The notes under the pieces: generated by a model
What the model was told of the DNA's origin: nothing
Databases searched by the model: none
Seen by the model: only the letters and a program-made list of their open reading frames with translations
Made by a program: the position numbers and the translations under genes
Assembly (NCBI GenBank): GCA_958450325.1
Contig: OY288251.1
Span: forward strand, 10,310,001-10,374,000
Direction: 5' to 3'
Source: Agrostemma githago
Lineage: Eukaryota > Streptophyta > Magnoliopsida > Caryophyllales > Caryophyllaceae
Length of the DNA: 64,000 bases
Shown: in pieces, positions 34,571-46,898 of the stretch
How the letters are laid out: every line of letters begins with the position of its first letter
Position numbering within the stretch: the stretch's first letter is position 1

Positions 34571-35611
34571 CTACATCATGTTATGTAGCCATCTAGCATC
34601 TCGAGCACTTAATGGATATTTAATCTTGCACATAATTCTATTTCGTACATCCATTTTTATCAAGGCAACAATATTATGCGGTCGTTGTACTGATCCCTCA
34701 ATTCTGCATATATTTCTTTGCCTCCAAACATGGTAAACCATAACATTGAACATAGCACGAACAATGTTGCATTGTAACTTCGATCCCCTCATCTTGCATG
34801 CCCACATAAGTGCGTTAGTAGGCGGAATATTTTTCTTGACCCACTCGCCTAAACTATTCACGATCTGTGAGCTCCACCCACACCCGAAAAACAGATGTTC
34901 CATGCTCTCTTTCTGTGACTCACATAAATAACAACGGTCTGATTCAGCAACACCAATCCTGCATAATTCTGCCCTAGTGTTTAAAGCACCCCTAAACACT
35001 AGCCAAGAGATAAAGCTATGTTTAGGGAAGCTCCAACCACTCCACACGAGCCGAGCCCACGGAATCCTCGGATTGGGATTCCGAAGGCACTCGTACCCAG
35101 CCGAGATCGCATAATGGGAGCGCGATCCATGCCAAAGTCCGTTCACATACATACTTTTAATTTTCTCCTTAGCCTGACAAATCTTTCGCCAGGCCCAGGT
35201 GACATCGGTATTAGCCTGATACTCATGCCAATCGCGCCCCTTCAAGTATATACTGTTCACCTATCTGACCCATAGCCGATCGAGTTGGTCGAACACCCAA
35301 GAAGCTAATTTTGCAACAGAAGTCTGATTCTAGACGTAAAGATCTCGCAGTCCTAAGCCTCCTTCCAATTTCGGGCAACTGACTTTATCCCAGCTAACAA
35401 GAGCCCGTTTAGTTCCCTCCACGCCGCCATCCCAGAGGAAATTACGACATAAGGAAATAATTCTGCCCATAACATACTTCAGGGTAATAAAAACCATAGC
35501 CCAATAGTTATGCAGCTGAGACAACACTGATTGGACTAAGGTTAGTCTACCCGCATACGAAAGCTTGCGACCCCCAATACTAGTAATTCTTGAGATTATT
35601 TTAGCAATCAA
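34571..35611 (-). pseudogene. L-C thumb and zf-RVT region
   Basis: Frames from 35611 (YAGRLTLVQSVLSQLHNYW, NFLWDGGVEGTKRALVSWDK) and 35260 (YLKGRDWHEYQANTD, then FISWLVFRGALNTRAELCR and the zinc-binding CYLCESQKESMEHLFFGC) continue ORF2. They are separated by a stop near 35330 and another near 35262. The C-terminus ends DARWLHNMM at 34571. No RNase H follows, unlike L-B, so the two LINEs are different lineages. Confidence 0.8.
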
Positions 35612-35635
35612 TTTCTCACAATCATTTTTATCTAA

Positions 35636-37354
35636 TCACGTGCTTTGGATCGGCAACCCAAGATAACGAAAAGGCAACGTACCTTCCACACAGCCTGAAA
35701 ATTGCAGTATAGCAGCTTTTCTATCCTCATCGACTCCTGCAAAGTAAGCATGAGATTTACCCATGCTTATGACCAACCCCGAGGCCCTACTAAACATAGC
35801 AAAAGCTCTCCACAAGAATTCCATTGACTCAGTTTCCTCTTTGCAAAAGAGAAGTAGATCATCAGCAAACAATAAGTGTGTGAGCTTCATAGAGCCACAT
35901 TTAGGATGGTATTTAAAATTCCTATCCTTCTTGGCATGAGTTAGAATCCGAGAAAAATACTTCATACAAATCGTAAAGAGCAGCGGAAACATCCGATCAC
36001 CCTGCCTCAAACCTCTTTTCCCACAAAAGAAACCAAAGGTATCACCATTAGCACATAGAGAGTAAGAGACAGAAGTAACACATTCCATAACCAAGCATCG
36101 AAAATGCTCAGGAAAATCTAAAGTTGTCAACATTTGATCAACGAAACTCCATTCCACACTATCGTAGGCTTTATGAATGTCCACTTTGAATAAGCAGCGT
36201 GGAGATACCCGTCCTCTCCCGTACATTCTTACCAGATCTTGGCATATCAGGATATTCTCCACTATACTTCGGCCCTCAATAAATCCACCCTGGGTTGGGG
36301 AAATTATCTGGGGCAGAACCTTAGCCAGCCTCGAACAAATGATTTTAGCAATACATTTGTACACAACATTGCAACACGCAATCGGTCTAAATTCTTTCAC
36401 AGATTGAGGTCTACTCACTTTCGAAATCAAGGTAATAATAGCACAATTCAGCTGTTTCAGAAGTTTACCTGAGGTGAAGAAATCTTGAACAGCTCGGACA
36501 ACATCACCTCCAATAATATCCCAAGAATCAATAAAAAATAGGCTCGAGAAACCATCCGGCCCCGGGGCTTTATCACGCGGTATATCGTGCATCGCCTTCT
36601 TGATCTCCTGCTCCGTCACGCTCTCACCGAGCCATTGTTTGTGCTCCTCAGTGCATACTTTTCCTTTTCGGACAATGGACATGTTAATGGGCTCAACATT
36701 ACGAGACTCTCCCAAAAGAGCTAAATAATATCGGAGGAAAGCTCCCTCGATCTCGACTTTATTCGAACATTCTTGGCCATCCGCATCGACAATGTTGGAA
36801 ATCGCGTTGTGAGCTCGGCGTGCCCTCATTAAACCTTGAAAAAACGCAGAATTCACATCGCCATCTTTTACCCATTTTTGTTTCGATTTTTGAGCCCAGA
36901 AATCCGCTCTAGCAGCCTGTAATGTACGAACCTGCTCATTCAGGCTCGATTCCTCCTGCATCAGCGCTGAACAGGTGTCAGTCCGCAGCCTGATCTGAAG
37001 CTCCTCCAGCCGCAGATCCGCTTGACAGCAGCGGTTCTCAATGTCAGCAAAACAGCTCGAATTAAGCTGTTTCAACGGTCTTTTCAGGTTCTTCAATTTC
37101 GTGACCAGTTGATACAATCTCGTACCTCTGACCGGAGCTCCCCACACCGATCCCACGCAAGCCAAGAAATCCGGGGACCTACTCCACATATTCATGTATT
37201 TGAAACTACGATTCTTCCTTCCCGGTGGGCTCCTCAATTGCACTAAGCACGGGCAATGATCGAATGTCCCCTCCGGTAAGAAATTAGCAAACCCATTCTG
37301 GTAAAGACTAGTCATATCATCATTAGCCAAACACCGATCAATACGACTAAACAC
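35636..37354 (-). pseudogene. L-C endonuclease end and reverse transcriptase
   Basis: This is a 572-codon open frame. It starts inside the endonuclease (FSRIDRCLAND, GTFDHCPCLVQL), passes the linker WVKDGDVNSAFFQGL, then RT motifs DKAPGPDGFSSLFF, CNVVYKCIAKII, PTQGGFIEGRSIVENIL, FKVDIHKAYDSVEW, KRGLRQGDRMFPLLF and LTHLLFADDLLLF. The QGDP motif reads QGDR. A stop ends the frame at 35636, after which the thumb and zf-RVT region continue in other frames (35611-35330 and 35260-34571). Confidence 0.85.
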
Positions 37355-37426
37355 TCGTGTTTCCGCAACTTTATGTTTGTTATTCCAAGTGAACCACGAT
37401 CCACTCGCCTTATTGGACTAAAACGG

Positions 37427-38601
37427 AATAGATGTTATTGGACTAAAACGGGTTCGGGAGAATAATCAGTGAAAAGCAGTTGCTTTAATTTGCTTATTAA
37501 GGATATGAGTAACAACAACTGTGCGATTAAAGCAATGAGGAGATTTAATAAATTCCCACAGTTCTGTAATAAAGTGCTTTGGAAACTTCCAGGTCCGTCA
37601 AAGTGGAAGATTTTTTACTGGAAGATCATCTCTAATGCACTGCCCGTTAGAGAGGAAAGACAAAAAAGAGGACTATCTGGATCTTCTCACTGTGTCTTAT
37701 GTTACAATAGAGAGGCAGAGAGTACCTCATCGAATGGAAGTATGTGTTTGGAAACCTTGCAACACCTTTTTAGGGAATGCAACATTAGTAGGGTTTTGTG
37801 GTCCAATACCGAGTTTTTGGAATGGATTCAGGAAGGGGAGTTTATGGATTTTCATAACTGGCTTCTGGAACGTTTGACATTCCTGTTTGGAGGCAATGAT
37901 GACTGGAAGAGCCTTTTCCAATTTACCAACATGTTATATAATATATGGCTATTTAGAAATAATATTATTTTCAGAGGATCCTCGAATGATGCGGAGGCGT
38001 TGGTTAACAGATACAGGGAGTCTCTCACTTTTCTGAATAATGTTTGGGAGGATTCGAAAAAGAGGAAAGCGAAGGATGAAGGATTCAATTATGGGGATAA
38101 AAGATCAGATAAGGAGATTATAAGATGCGGGCTACGTAACTCTTTGGAGTTCTGGTTGATTTCACCAGCCCAAGAAAACTATCAATGTTCTACAACGGTT
38201 ATCAACGTGGATGCCGGATGGAAGATTACGGGAGAAGCATCAGCTGGATGGATGATTAAAGATCCAGGAAACGATTTGAATATGACTGGCCATGAAAAGT
38301 TTCGTGCGGAACGGCATTGCAAACAGAAGGTTTGCGGCCGTTAAGGCGATTAGGTGGACCAGGAATAAAGGGATTCTTCATATGACCCTTCAGTCTGATT
38401 GCTTGAAACTTCCTTGTCAACTGGAAGAAGCGAAGGAGCCACATCATAATATCAGAGATCTTCTTCTGAGCATTCAGGATCTAGTTTCTTTCTTTCATTG
38501 TTTTTCTTTTAGATACGTTCATCGAAACCTTAACACTAGTGCGCATAAATTAGCTGCAGCTGTTATGCGTACGTGGTAAGGTGGGTTTCTTGACCGATGG
38601 C
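37427..38601 (+). pseudogene. L-B zf-RVT and RNase H
   Basis: From 37452 the frame reads GSGE, a stop, then SVKSSCFNLL, followed by the zf-RVT segment (PSKWKIFYWKIISNALPVREE, CVLCYNREAES, TLQHLFREC) and RNase H beginning INVDAGWK near 38204. A frame change near 38290 continues as AIRWTRNKGI, SDCLKL and NTSAHKLAAAVM to the stop at 38577. The RNase H is of the type found in many plant L1 lineages. Confidence 0.8.
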
Positions 38602-38607
38602 AAAAAA

Positions 38608-38930
38608 AAATATGATAGCATATCGCATTTATAATATCATTCTTTATGTCTCTTTACAATTTAGTCCCCTTTATTCTCTGTCTCCAAGCATTATGTAGCT
38701 CCAGTTTTGATGTCCAACTAAGCTTCTTTAGCACTGCTTGCAGTACTCTTCTGCTATAATCACAGTTCTGGAACAAGTGTTTGCTGGTTTCAGAATCAAC
38801 ATCACATAAACAGCATTTGTCATTATCAATTACTCCCAGTCTGTGCAATTTTTTCTTTTAAATTGAGTCCCTGATGTTGTATCGTCTAGGCTAACATCCT
38901 CTGCTTAGGAATGGCCCATTTTGTTCCAAA
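38608..38930 (-). pseudogene. L-A: LINE zf-RVT fragment (minus strand), right part
   Basis: The minus strand gives KKLHRLGVIDNDKCCLCDVD, SETSKHLFQNCDYSRRVL and NAWRQRIKGTKL, a zf-RVT domain, then continues across the 14-bp duplication into the piece at 18240-18330. It has one stop at 38654. Upstream of ~38930 the match fades, so it is truncated. Confidence 0.75.
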
Positions 38931-39454
38931 CCAGGTTGCTTATAAAGTTACTGTGCATTATTATCATTTTCCACTATTTGGTACCCATTTGGTGGTTTTG
39001 TATTGTTTTTCGGCTCTTATGCATGATCTTGGTGTTCAAGCAACAAATGAAATCGGTTTCCTTTGAATTAACCAAAGGAGGGAAGACCAGGAGAGTAATC
39101 GACCGCATAACCATATAATTAGCGGGTCAACATCATCCTAAAGCTCTCTCATCCGAGTAGCGAGGATCGTCTCCAAATGATAAGGATTAAAGAAACCAAA
39201 GCATCAAAGAAAACACGAAGAAAAGTTGAAGAAAAAGAAGCGCAACCGACTTTTAGTGTCACCGGTGCAGACCGTGCTCTGCGCAGACCGGGGTAAGGGG
39301 AGCATAGTCTGCACAGGCACCTGCGCATATCCCTCTTGTCTATGCTGTGTATGTGTATATAACTAATATGATTATGATAGCATACATGGATGGTGTATGC
39401 TAACGGTGATGTTTGAATGATTTGGAGTGTTGATAACATGAAAGTGTTATGTTA
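38931..39454. other. spacer without a supported gene
   Basis: A 96-codon minus-strand frame (39439-39149) is Cys/Arg/Ser-rich and has no recognisable domain. A CACCGGTGCAGACCGTGC stretch near 39259 gives locally higher GC. I call nothing here. Confidence 0.45.
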
Positions 39455-39467
39455 GTTTGATGGTAAC
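39455..39467 (+). repeat. left target-site duplication of L-D
   Basis: GTTTGATGGTAAC occurs here and at 48223-48235, bracketing L-D. Confidence 0.9.
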
Positions 39468-39489
39468 TTTTTTTTTTTGGTAAAGGGTA

Positions 39490-39490
39490 A

Positions 39491-39534
<44 letters not shown>

Positions 39535-39553
39535 GTGTGTGTGTGTGTGTGTA
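39490..39553. repeat. TA / TG microsatellite in the L-D 3' tail
   Basis: (TA)n followed by (TG)n sits where L-C has only GTATGTATTAATAAG. It looks like an expansion of that short seed after insertion. Confidence 0.9.
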
Positions 39554-39573
39554 ATCAATGTACAAATAAGTGA

Positions 39574-41072
39574 CTACATCAGCTTATGTAGCCATCTAGC
39601 ATCTTTAGCAGTAATCGGGTATTTGATCCTACACATTATTCTATTCTTGACATCCAATTTAATCAGTTTAGCAATACATTGTGGACGTTGTATTTTTTCC
39701 TCAATTCTGCATATGTTTCGGCACCTCCATATGTGATATATCGCAGCATTAACCGTTGCTCTCATAATGTTGCATTGGAGCTTGGAACCCCGAATCTTAT
39801 TTGCCTAATCGAGACCATTATGCCGCGGAATCGACTTTCCGACCCACTCACTAAGCAGCCCCATCACCCGAGAACTCCAATTAGAACCGAAAAACAAGTG
39901 CTCTAAATTCTCCTCCTCCTCCTCCTCACAAAAGTAACAGCGATCAGAAATCGCTGCCCCAACCCGTGCCAATTTTTTCCTCGTGTTTAAAGTCCCCCTA
40001 AACACTAGCCAGGAAATGAAGCTATGTCTCGGGACACTCCAACCACTCCAAACGATTCTAGCCCATGTAGTCTTCGGTCTAGAAGTCCTTATCTCATGAT
40101 AGGCCCTAGAAATAGAGTAACGATTGCTCGACCCATGCCAAAGACCATTCGCAAACATATCCTTAATTTTCTCCTTTACCTGACAAATTTTCCTCCACGC
40201 CCAGGTAGCATCAGTGTTTGGCTGATAATCACGCCATTCACCCCCCTTCAGATAGATGTTGTTAACCCATCGGACCCAAAGACGATCCGGTTGATCAAAC
40301 ACCCAAGAAGCTAACTTAGCCACAGCGACCTCATTCCATATGTGCAAATCTCTAATACCCAATCCTCCTTCATCCTTCGGGCAACATAATTTCTCCCAGC
40401 TCACTAATGCTCGATTAGTTCCTTCCACCCCTCCATCCCATAAGAAATTACGGCAAATAGAACCAATCCGAGCCATAACAAACTTCAGAATAATAAAAAC
40501 CATGGCCCAATAATTGTGCAATTGAGAAAGCACAGATTGAACCAAAGTCAGTCTACCCTCATAGGACAATTTGCACGCGCCAATGCTAGAAATTCTCGCA
40601 ATAATGCGAGCAATCAGCCTTCCCTAATCGATTACTTTGAATAGGCAATCCAAGATAACGAAAAGTGAAAGTACCTTCAACGCAGCCTGAATACTGAAGT
40701 ATCTCAGCCTTCCTGTCCTCATCAACCCCAGCAAAGTACGCGTGTGATTTACCAACACTTATACTAAGCCCCGAGGCCCTACTGAACATTGCAAAAGCCT
40801 GTCACAAAAACTCCATCGAATCTTTCTCCCCTTTACAGAATAGGAGAAGATCGTCAACAAATAGCAAATGTGTCAGCTTCAACCCCCCGCATTTCGGATG
40901 ATACTTAAACTTCCTATCCAAACCTCCGTGTCTCATAATTCGAGAAAAGTATTCCATACAAATCGTAAACAACAACGGAGATATATGATCTCCTTGCCTA
41001 AATCCCCTTTTACCACGAAAGACGCCAAAATTATCCCCATTTGCACACAGCGAATAAGAGACGGTCTCAATA
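39574..41072 (-). pseudogene. L-D reverse transcriptase C-part and zf-RVT
   Basis: Minus-strand frames carry MFSRASGLSISVGKSHAYFAG and FRYLGLPIQS (40789-40586), then YEGRLTLVQSVLSQLHNYW, the NFLWDGGVEGTNRALVSWEK segment and zf-RVT CYFCEEEEEENLEHLFFG (40569-39805), ending DARWLHKLM at 39574. The RT active site near 40850-40880 reads LTHLLFVDDLLLF, that is FVDD in place of FADD. Stops at ~39803, 40583 and 40800 break the frame. Confidence 0.85.
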
Positions 41073-41077
41073 CATTC
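41073..41077 (+). repeat. left target-site duplication of the solo LTR
   Basis: CATTC occurs here and at 45045-45049 on either side of the 3967-bp insertion. Confidence 0.85.
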
Positions 41078-44000
41078 TGTAACACCCCTGATTTTATAAA
41101 TTAAATTAAATTAAAATTATGTTCGTATTTTTATTGTTACGATTTAACTCGTGATTCTTAAAATTATTATAAAATGAATTTATCATTTAATCGTTTCAAA
41201 CTCCTAAAATTCTATTTGGCTCGGAAACTCTTCTTATATTTAAAACATATTTTTATTTCTATTTTGATTTATTTTATATATTTAATTTAGTTCTTATCGA
41301 AAATCTATTTCGGCGATTTAAATTCTAAATTCTTTTTATTTATTTATATTTTTGCTCGAATTTCTATTTTTTTCGCTCGAAGCTCATTTATTTTAAGTTT
41401 CGTCAAAACATTTATCACCTTTCCTCGAGAAATCAATTTAATTCACTTCATCGAAAATTTATTATTTATCGGGAAATACTATTTCAATCGTCTAATTATT
41501 TATTTCTTTAAGTTTCATTTTCGTCTCAAATATTTTATTTTCTCATTTTATTTGACGGTCCGATTATTTATTAATTTTATCGAGTCGTTTTTATTCAACT
41601 TGTGGGTCAGTCAACTTCGTTACGGAATTCGTGTCCTAACCCGATTCACTTAATTAATCCGTATACAACATATATTAATTTCTCGGAATCCGTACACTTT
41701 GTTTGGTGTGTTGCTTTCAATCCCACCTAATTACGTAAACCTTTCCTTTTCCCATTTATTTTTGTTTTATCACATTCAACCCCCTTGTTTTCTTGTTAAT
41801 TCCACCGCTTCTTCTTCATTCATCTCCTCTTTTTCTCTTTTTTTTATTTAATCACGCCTTACCAGCCATTCATTCCCCTTCATCCATTTCATTTTCTTCA
41901 CTTTCAGCCACCGTCATCTTCAATTTTCACGAGCCAATTTTTGTCTCGCCCTGCTACGTTGCTGTTTGTATTACGGTACTTCCTGCCATTTCATCCTTCT
42001 CCTTTTCTTATTCTTATTTGCTCTTGCTCCTATAATTATCATTCAGCCTGTTTGTTGTTCTCCGTTCCCTTATCAGTTTTCTTCTTCTTCCCCTGCGTTT
42101 TCTGATTCATGTTGCTCCTGTAGTTATCAATCCATGTCCTTATTCTTCTTCTCCTCTCCATTTTTATGTTGGTACTGCAGTTCTCGCTTGTCCTGTGTTG
42201 GCGTCATTCTGTGCTACTGCTCTTCATTCTTCTCCTCTTTTCGCTCCGTTGCTCCTCTTTTCGTTCTTGTTGCTTCTCCTTTCGTTATTTTCCTCTGCCG
42301 TATGATCGATGTTTCTATCCTGCGTCGATGCTACTGTTTTTTTTCTTTGTCGTCTGCTGTTGCATTTGTTCTTCTTCTTTTTCGTTCTTGATTTGCTGCG
42401 TTTTATTGTTCTTTGTTTCTGTTTTTCTTCCTCAATTGTCGACTTTTTGCTGATGCGCTATTGTTGCTGCTCTCGTTTGGGCCTGCTCGATTATTCTTTC
42501 TTCTCGTTCTTTCCTGGTCTATTGCTACTGTCGCTATTCTGCTGTCACCATTTGTGCTGCTGCTTCTGTGCTGTTCGTTGTAATTAATCGGTCTTTTTTT
42601 TTTTTTTCTGCTGATTCTTCTCCTCTTGCGTCTGGTTTAATTCTTCACTGCTGCACGATGCTCCACTGATGTTGTGTACGTTTTGTTGCTGTTGTTGTCG
42701 CTGTCTTGCGTTATTCCGTCTCCATTTCGTTTTTGTGCTGTTGCTGTCCGTACTTGTCACTGCGGCTGCGTCGTCTCCTGGTCTACTGTTGTTACTCGAT
42801 GTCACACTACTGCAATTCCTTGTTATATTCTCTAGTTTCCTATCAACATACTGCTGTCTTTGTTGATTTTGATGCTACTAATTTGTCGTCCGATATTGCT
42901 TCTTACGAGTCCTTCTTACTCACTACCTTCCCTTCGTTCTTGTATTTGGTTCGTTGTATGTTTGATGTTGCTACCCGTTTCCTCTTTGTGCGTCACTTTC
43001 GTGACGATTCACATCTTTACTTTGTCGTATTCGATTCTATTAAGTTCAGCCCTCGGGTTTCTATTTGACTCATACATTCCCTTTCCATCCTGTGTCAAAT
43101 ACCGTTGTCTCATTCCATTGTTTTGTCTTCTCGATTGTCGTGGTGTACCTTGTTCTGAAGACTGCCGATTCTACCACTTGGAGCCTAAAGGTGTCACTAT
43201 TAAAGTTTGGAGCTTGGATTGATCAAGAGGGACATCATTTTGGATTTTGACTCAAGGTAACTTTCGGACGTTACTCGATTTTATATCGTATGTTTGAGTA
43301 GTAGTATGTAGTAAATATTTTAACTTCGGTTTTCTAATTTTAGCTATTTATTATTGCTAATAATATTATTTTAAATTATGTACCTTATGAATAATTTTAC
43401 GACTTTCGATATCGTTTTATAAATCGTTAGTAATTTTATTATTTACGATCGTCATAATATTTTGTTGGTTATCGTGACATTAGTAACTAAATAATAACGA
43501 TTTCATATTTTCTTCATATTTCGTTAGTTTATAATTTTAACTCAAAATCGTATTTTTATTTTATAATCGAGATTTGTATACTTGTTTAATAAATTAATTT
43601 TTACGATTTATACTAATAAATGAGAAAATAGTCGATTTTGTTTTAAATACATTTTTATTCGAGACTATTTTTCCCTAATAATTTCTCATTTGTTTACGAT
43701 TTCTTATTTTTTTTTTATTAAAATCCGTATTATTTATTAATAAAAGCTATTTATTAAAAATAATTAGAAACCTTTGTAAATCTCATAAAACTCGTTGACT
43801 CAATTAATTTTGATATCGTTTTTCTTAAAACACCTCTTTTCTAAAATCTATAGTTTTAACTCGATTTCTTAATTATTTACAAAATACTATGTATTGACTT
43901 ATTATATTTTATTTATATTTTGAGTAACGAATTTAGAAATATATTAAAGTTACGATAACGACGATAATAATAAAATGTTAACTTCGTTAGAAATGCTATT

Positions 44001-45044
44001 TTTATACATTTCACTTATTTTAATAACTTACGAATTTTCTATAACAATATTTCTATTTTTAGTAATTTTCTAAAATTAGTAAGTTTCTATTTATAGAAAA
44101 TTTCCCTTTTAATATAAAATATTTATTCATTTTATCCTCATATTATTTATATTGATTATTTATTTTTGAATATCGATAATGGCTTGTTTTGGAGTTATGA
44201 AATAAAGTCAAGTGTGGGGTTAGAGTAATATATTCTGGGATGTACGTTTGTGCCATCAGCTATAAAGCCGGTGTGCCCATTTGGGGCACATTTGGTCGTT
44301 GAACTGAGCATGGTTTGTGTTCAGGAGTGTGTATATTTTGACCTTAAACTTAGATATCGCATCGTGTAAGTCGCCGTCGGGTTGAACTGGATTACGGTTG
44401 ATGTCCGGGAGGGGTGTACATTACTTAAGCCAGGACCTCGCTGCACGCAGTCCTGTTATAATTGAGTTGCCTACTTAGAGACCGAAGTCTAATTTGTTTT
44501 GACTAAGTTCTCGAAGCTAGTTTGAGTATTATCCTAGTGAAAGTCTATTCCGTTGCACTGATTGATTTCCATAACGCCATTTTTGAATATTATTATTATT
44601 ATTGATGGATATTGACTTGCAGGTTTGCAAATGCTTTAAGTTTCGCTGAAAACTTATTTTTATTATATCGTTTTAATGTTTTCTCATTTTAATTATTTTG
44701 ATATAGTAATACTATTATTTTTCCATATGATATAATATGGTTGGGAGAACGTCCGAGTTACTTCCCACTGACGTGGCTGTTATGTTTATAACATGACACG
44801 TATTTGCTGCTGGATTTTGGGTGTGAGCTAGCGAGTAACGTCGATCCTACTCTTCCTTCTTTCATGTTTCTTTACGGATTTGTATAACCCGTTTGGTGAA
44901 TTTTCTTTTTAGCCCTTTTGTAAAAAGAGACCTTTGTATTGACTTACCATTTCTGTTATTAAGATATAGTTTGTCAGTGTGTTTTAATCCCAACTCTACA
45001 GTGTTTCCGCCACTGTATTGCGATAGATTTTCTAGGGGATTACA
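41078..45044 (+). mobile_element. long solo LTR (Gypsy-like) inside L-D
   Basis: The insertion starts TGTAACACCCCTGATTTT and ends CTAGGGGATTACA, with CATTC duplicated on both sides. TG...CA ends, a TGTAACACCCC start and a 5-bp duplication fit an LTR of Gypsy type, possibly the long-LTR Tat/Ogre group. No primer site, polypurine tract or coding region lies inside and no partner LTR is in the window, so it is a solo LTR. Orientation is chosen from the TGTAACACC start and is uncertain. About 41760-42900 is strikingly pyrimidine-rich on the plus strand. Confidence 0.75.
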
Positions 45045-46007
45045 CATTCCATAATCAACCTCCGGAAATGATCAGGAAAGTCAAGAGCCCTCAGCATCTG
45101 GTCCACAAAGCACCATTCCACCGAATCATACTCCCTATGAATATCCACCTTGAACAGGCATCGAGGTGAAATCCTCCCTCTCTTATACAGCCGAACAAGA
45201 TCCTGACAAATCAGCACATTCTCTACTATACTTTTTCCTTCAATAAATCCTCCTTGAGTTGGAGAAATTATATCAGGCAAGACTTTAGCAAGTGTAGAGC
45301 ACATAATCTTCGCAATACATTTATACAATACATTGCAGCATGCAATCGACCTAAACTCCTTCACAGTCTGAGGCCTACTCACTTTCGGAATCAAAACAAT
45401 ATTAGCACAGTTCATCTGTTTGAGTAGTTTACCTGATTCAAAAAAGTCTTGAATAGCCTTAATAATATCCGCACCGACAATGTCCCACGCGTCAAGAAAG
45501 AACTGACTCGAGAAACCATCCGGCCCCGGCGCTTTATCACGAGGAATACTCTGTAAAGCAAGCTTAATTTCTTCCTGAGTAACATTTGCCTCCAATAACG
45601 ATTTATGTTCCGAAGTACAAATTTTATCCCTTCTGACCAAGCTCGCATTAACCGACTCAACCTCCCGTGATTCACCTAGGAGCTTCCTATAAAAACGAAG
45701 GAAAGCAGCTTCAATATCCTCGTTTTCGCATTCACGACCCTCCTTATCAGCGATCTTCACAATGGCGTTATGTGCCCTTCTAGCTCGTAAAAGACCATGA
45801 AAATATGCGGAATTCATATCCCCGTCTCTTACCCATCTTTATTTAGCCTTTTGGCTCCAGAAATCCCCTCTCGCCTCCTGCAATCGACGCACCTTATCAT
45901 TCATATCAGCCTCCTCAAGTAACGTTGCAGCAGACCTGTCCGAGCGAATGACAATCTGCAGCTGCTCGAGCTTAGTTTCTGCCTGCAGACACCGGTTTTC
46001 AATGTCC
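45032..46007 (-). pseudogene. L-D reverse transcriptase N-part
   Basis: The frame 45817-45032 carries DKAPGPDGFSSQFF, LKQMNCANIVLIPKVSRP, CNVLYKCIAKIM, PTQGGFIEGKSIVENVL and FKVDIHREYDSVEW (catalytic Asp kept; HKAYDSVEW changed to HREYDSVEW). It ends where the solo LTR begins. Upstream, a linker stretch with stops at ~45839 and ~46008 connects it to the endonuclease. Confidence 0.85.
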
Positions 46008-46898
46008 TAAAAACCAGCTGCATTTAGCATCTTCAAAGGTCTCTTCAACCCCCGCAATTTCGACACCACTTGAAACATGGGTGTTCCTCTTATCGAGCTT
46101 CCCCTCTCAGCAGCCACGCAAGTTTTGAAACTCGGGTCTTTACTCCACATGTTCATATATTTGAAACTCCTATTCCTCCTTGATGGAGTTTGCTCCAATT
46201 GCACATACATGGACAATGATCAAACGTCCCCTCAGGAAGAAAATTAGCAAACCCATTCGGAAATAAGTCTGCCCAATCATCGTTAACCAAACATCGATCA
46301 ATCCGGCTAAAAACCCTCGTTTCAACAACTTTATGCTTATTGTTCCACGTAAACCAAGAACCGCAAGCCTTATAATCACTTACTTCACAACTCGCTAGAC
46401 AATCTCGAAATTGACTCATCGCCTCTTCCGAAGATGTCCCACCAAGACGTTCACGAGCATCCACAACACAGTTGAAGTCACCCATGATCATCCGCGATCC
46501 ATTTCGAGCGTAGGTTTCAAGTCTCCTCCAAAGATCAACTCTCTCAATGGTAGAATTAAAGGCATAAACGAAAGTAAGCCAATACTCCTTACCCGAGTTA
46601 GTAGATACTTTGCCATGAATACTCTGACTACTATACTCCACTATCGTCAAATTCACCCTTTCATGCTTCCACAAAAGCCAAACTCGACCTCCATTATGAT
46701 AATGACTATTTGTAGTAATGCTCCATTCATGAAAAAAACATTTCTATGAACTCTAGCATAAGCTTTATTCTTTATTTTAGTTTCAAATAAACCAAAAACA
46801 TCAACCTGTTGCTTTCTAACAAAATCACAAATAGCACGCTGCTTATTTATATTACACATGTCGTGTACATTCCAACACCCTATATTATGTACCTCCAT
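46007..46898 (-). pseudogene. L-D endonuclease
   Basis: The frame from 46898 begins MEVHNIGCWNVHDMCN, the endonuclease start, with FGLFETKIKN (catalytic Glu). After a frame change near 46670 it continues with RMIMGDFNCVVDARERLGG, GSWFTWNNKHKVVETRVFSR and PEGTFDHCPCM. The usual SDHxP ending reads FDHCPC here as in L-C. Frame changes near 46670 and 46200 break it. Confidence 0.85.

Larger units (their letters stand above)
34509..37417 (-). mobile_element. L-C: 5'-truncated LINE inserted in L-B
   Basis: A T-run at 34509-34518 is the poly(A) tail on the minus strand. The 5' end is cut within the endonuclease (ASGSWFTWNNKHKVAETRVF). It belongs to the same family as L-D: both share the 3' tail region and the GYGC WSSQI-type zf-RVT segment. 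The target duplication is not clear; at the 5' junction a 17-bp word is duplicated instead (37410-37426 and 37435-37451). Confidence 0.85.
18331..38610 (+). mobile_element. L-B: plant L1-type LINE with inverted 5' part, split by a Helitron and by L-C
   Basis: The element lies between AAATATGATAGCAT duplications and ends in a 9-A tail (38602-38610). The first 1.3 kb (18331-19633) is inverted relative to the rest. Coding order after mental re-inversion is ORF1 C-part, endonuclease, reverse transcriptase, zf-RVT and RNase H, the order of plant L1 elements with RNase H. Several stops and frameshifts make it inactive. It is interrupted at 20527-32515 (Helitron) and 34509-37417 (L-C). Confidence 0.85.

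Noticed and set aside
39149..39439. 96-codon minus-strand frame as a small gene
   Set aside because: No start context, domain or homologue recognised; it lies between LINE remnants.
41793..43250. Overlapping plus-strand frames (up to 141 codons) rich in Phe, Ser, Cys and Leu
   Set aside because: The tract is pyrimidine-rich, which removes stops in several frames at once. It lies inside a solo LTR and no frame has a domain.
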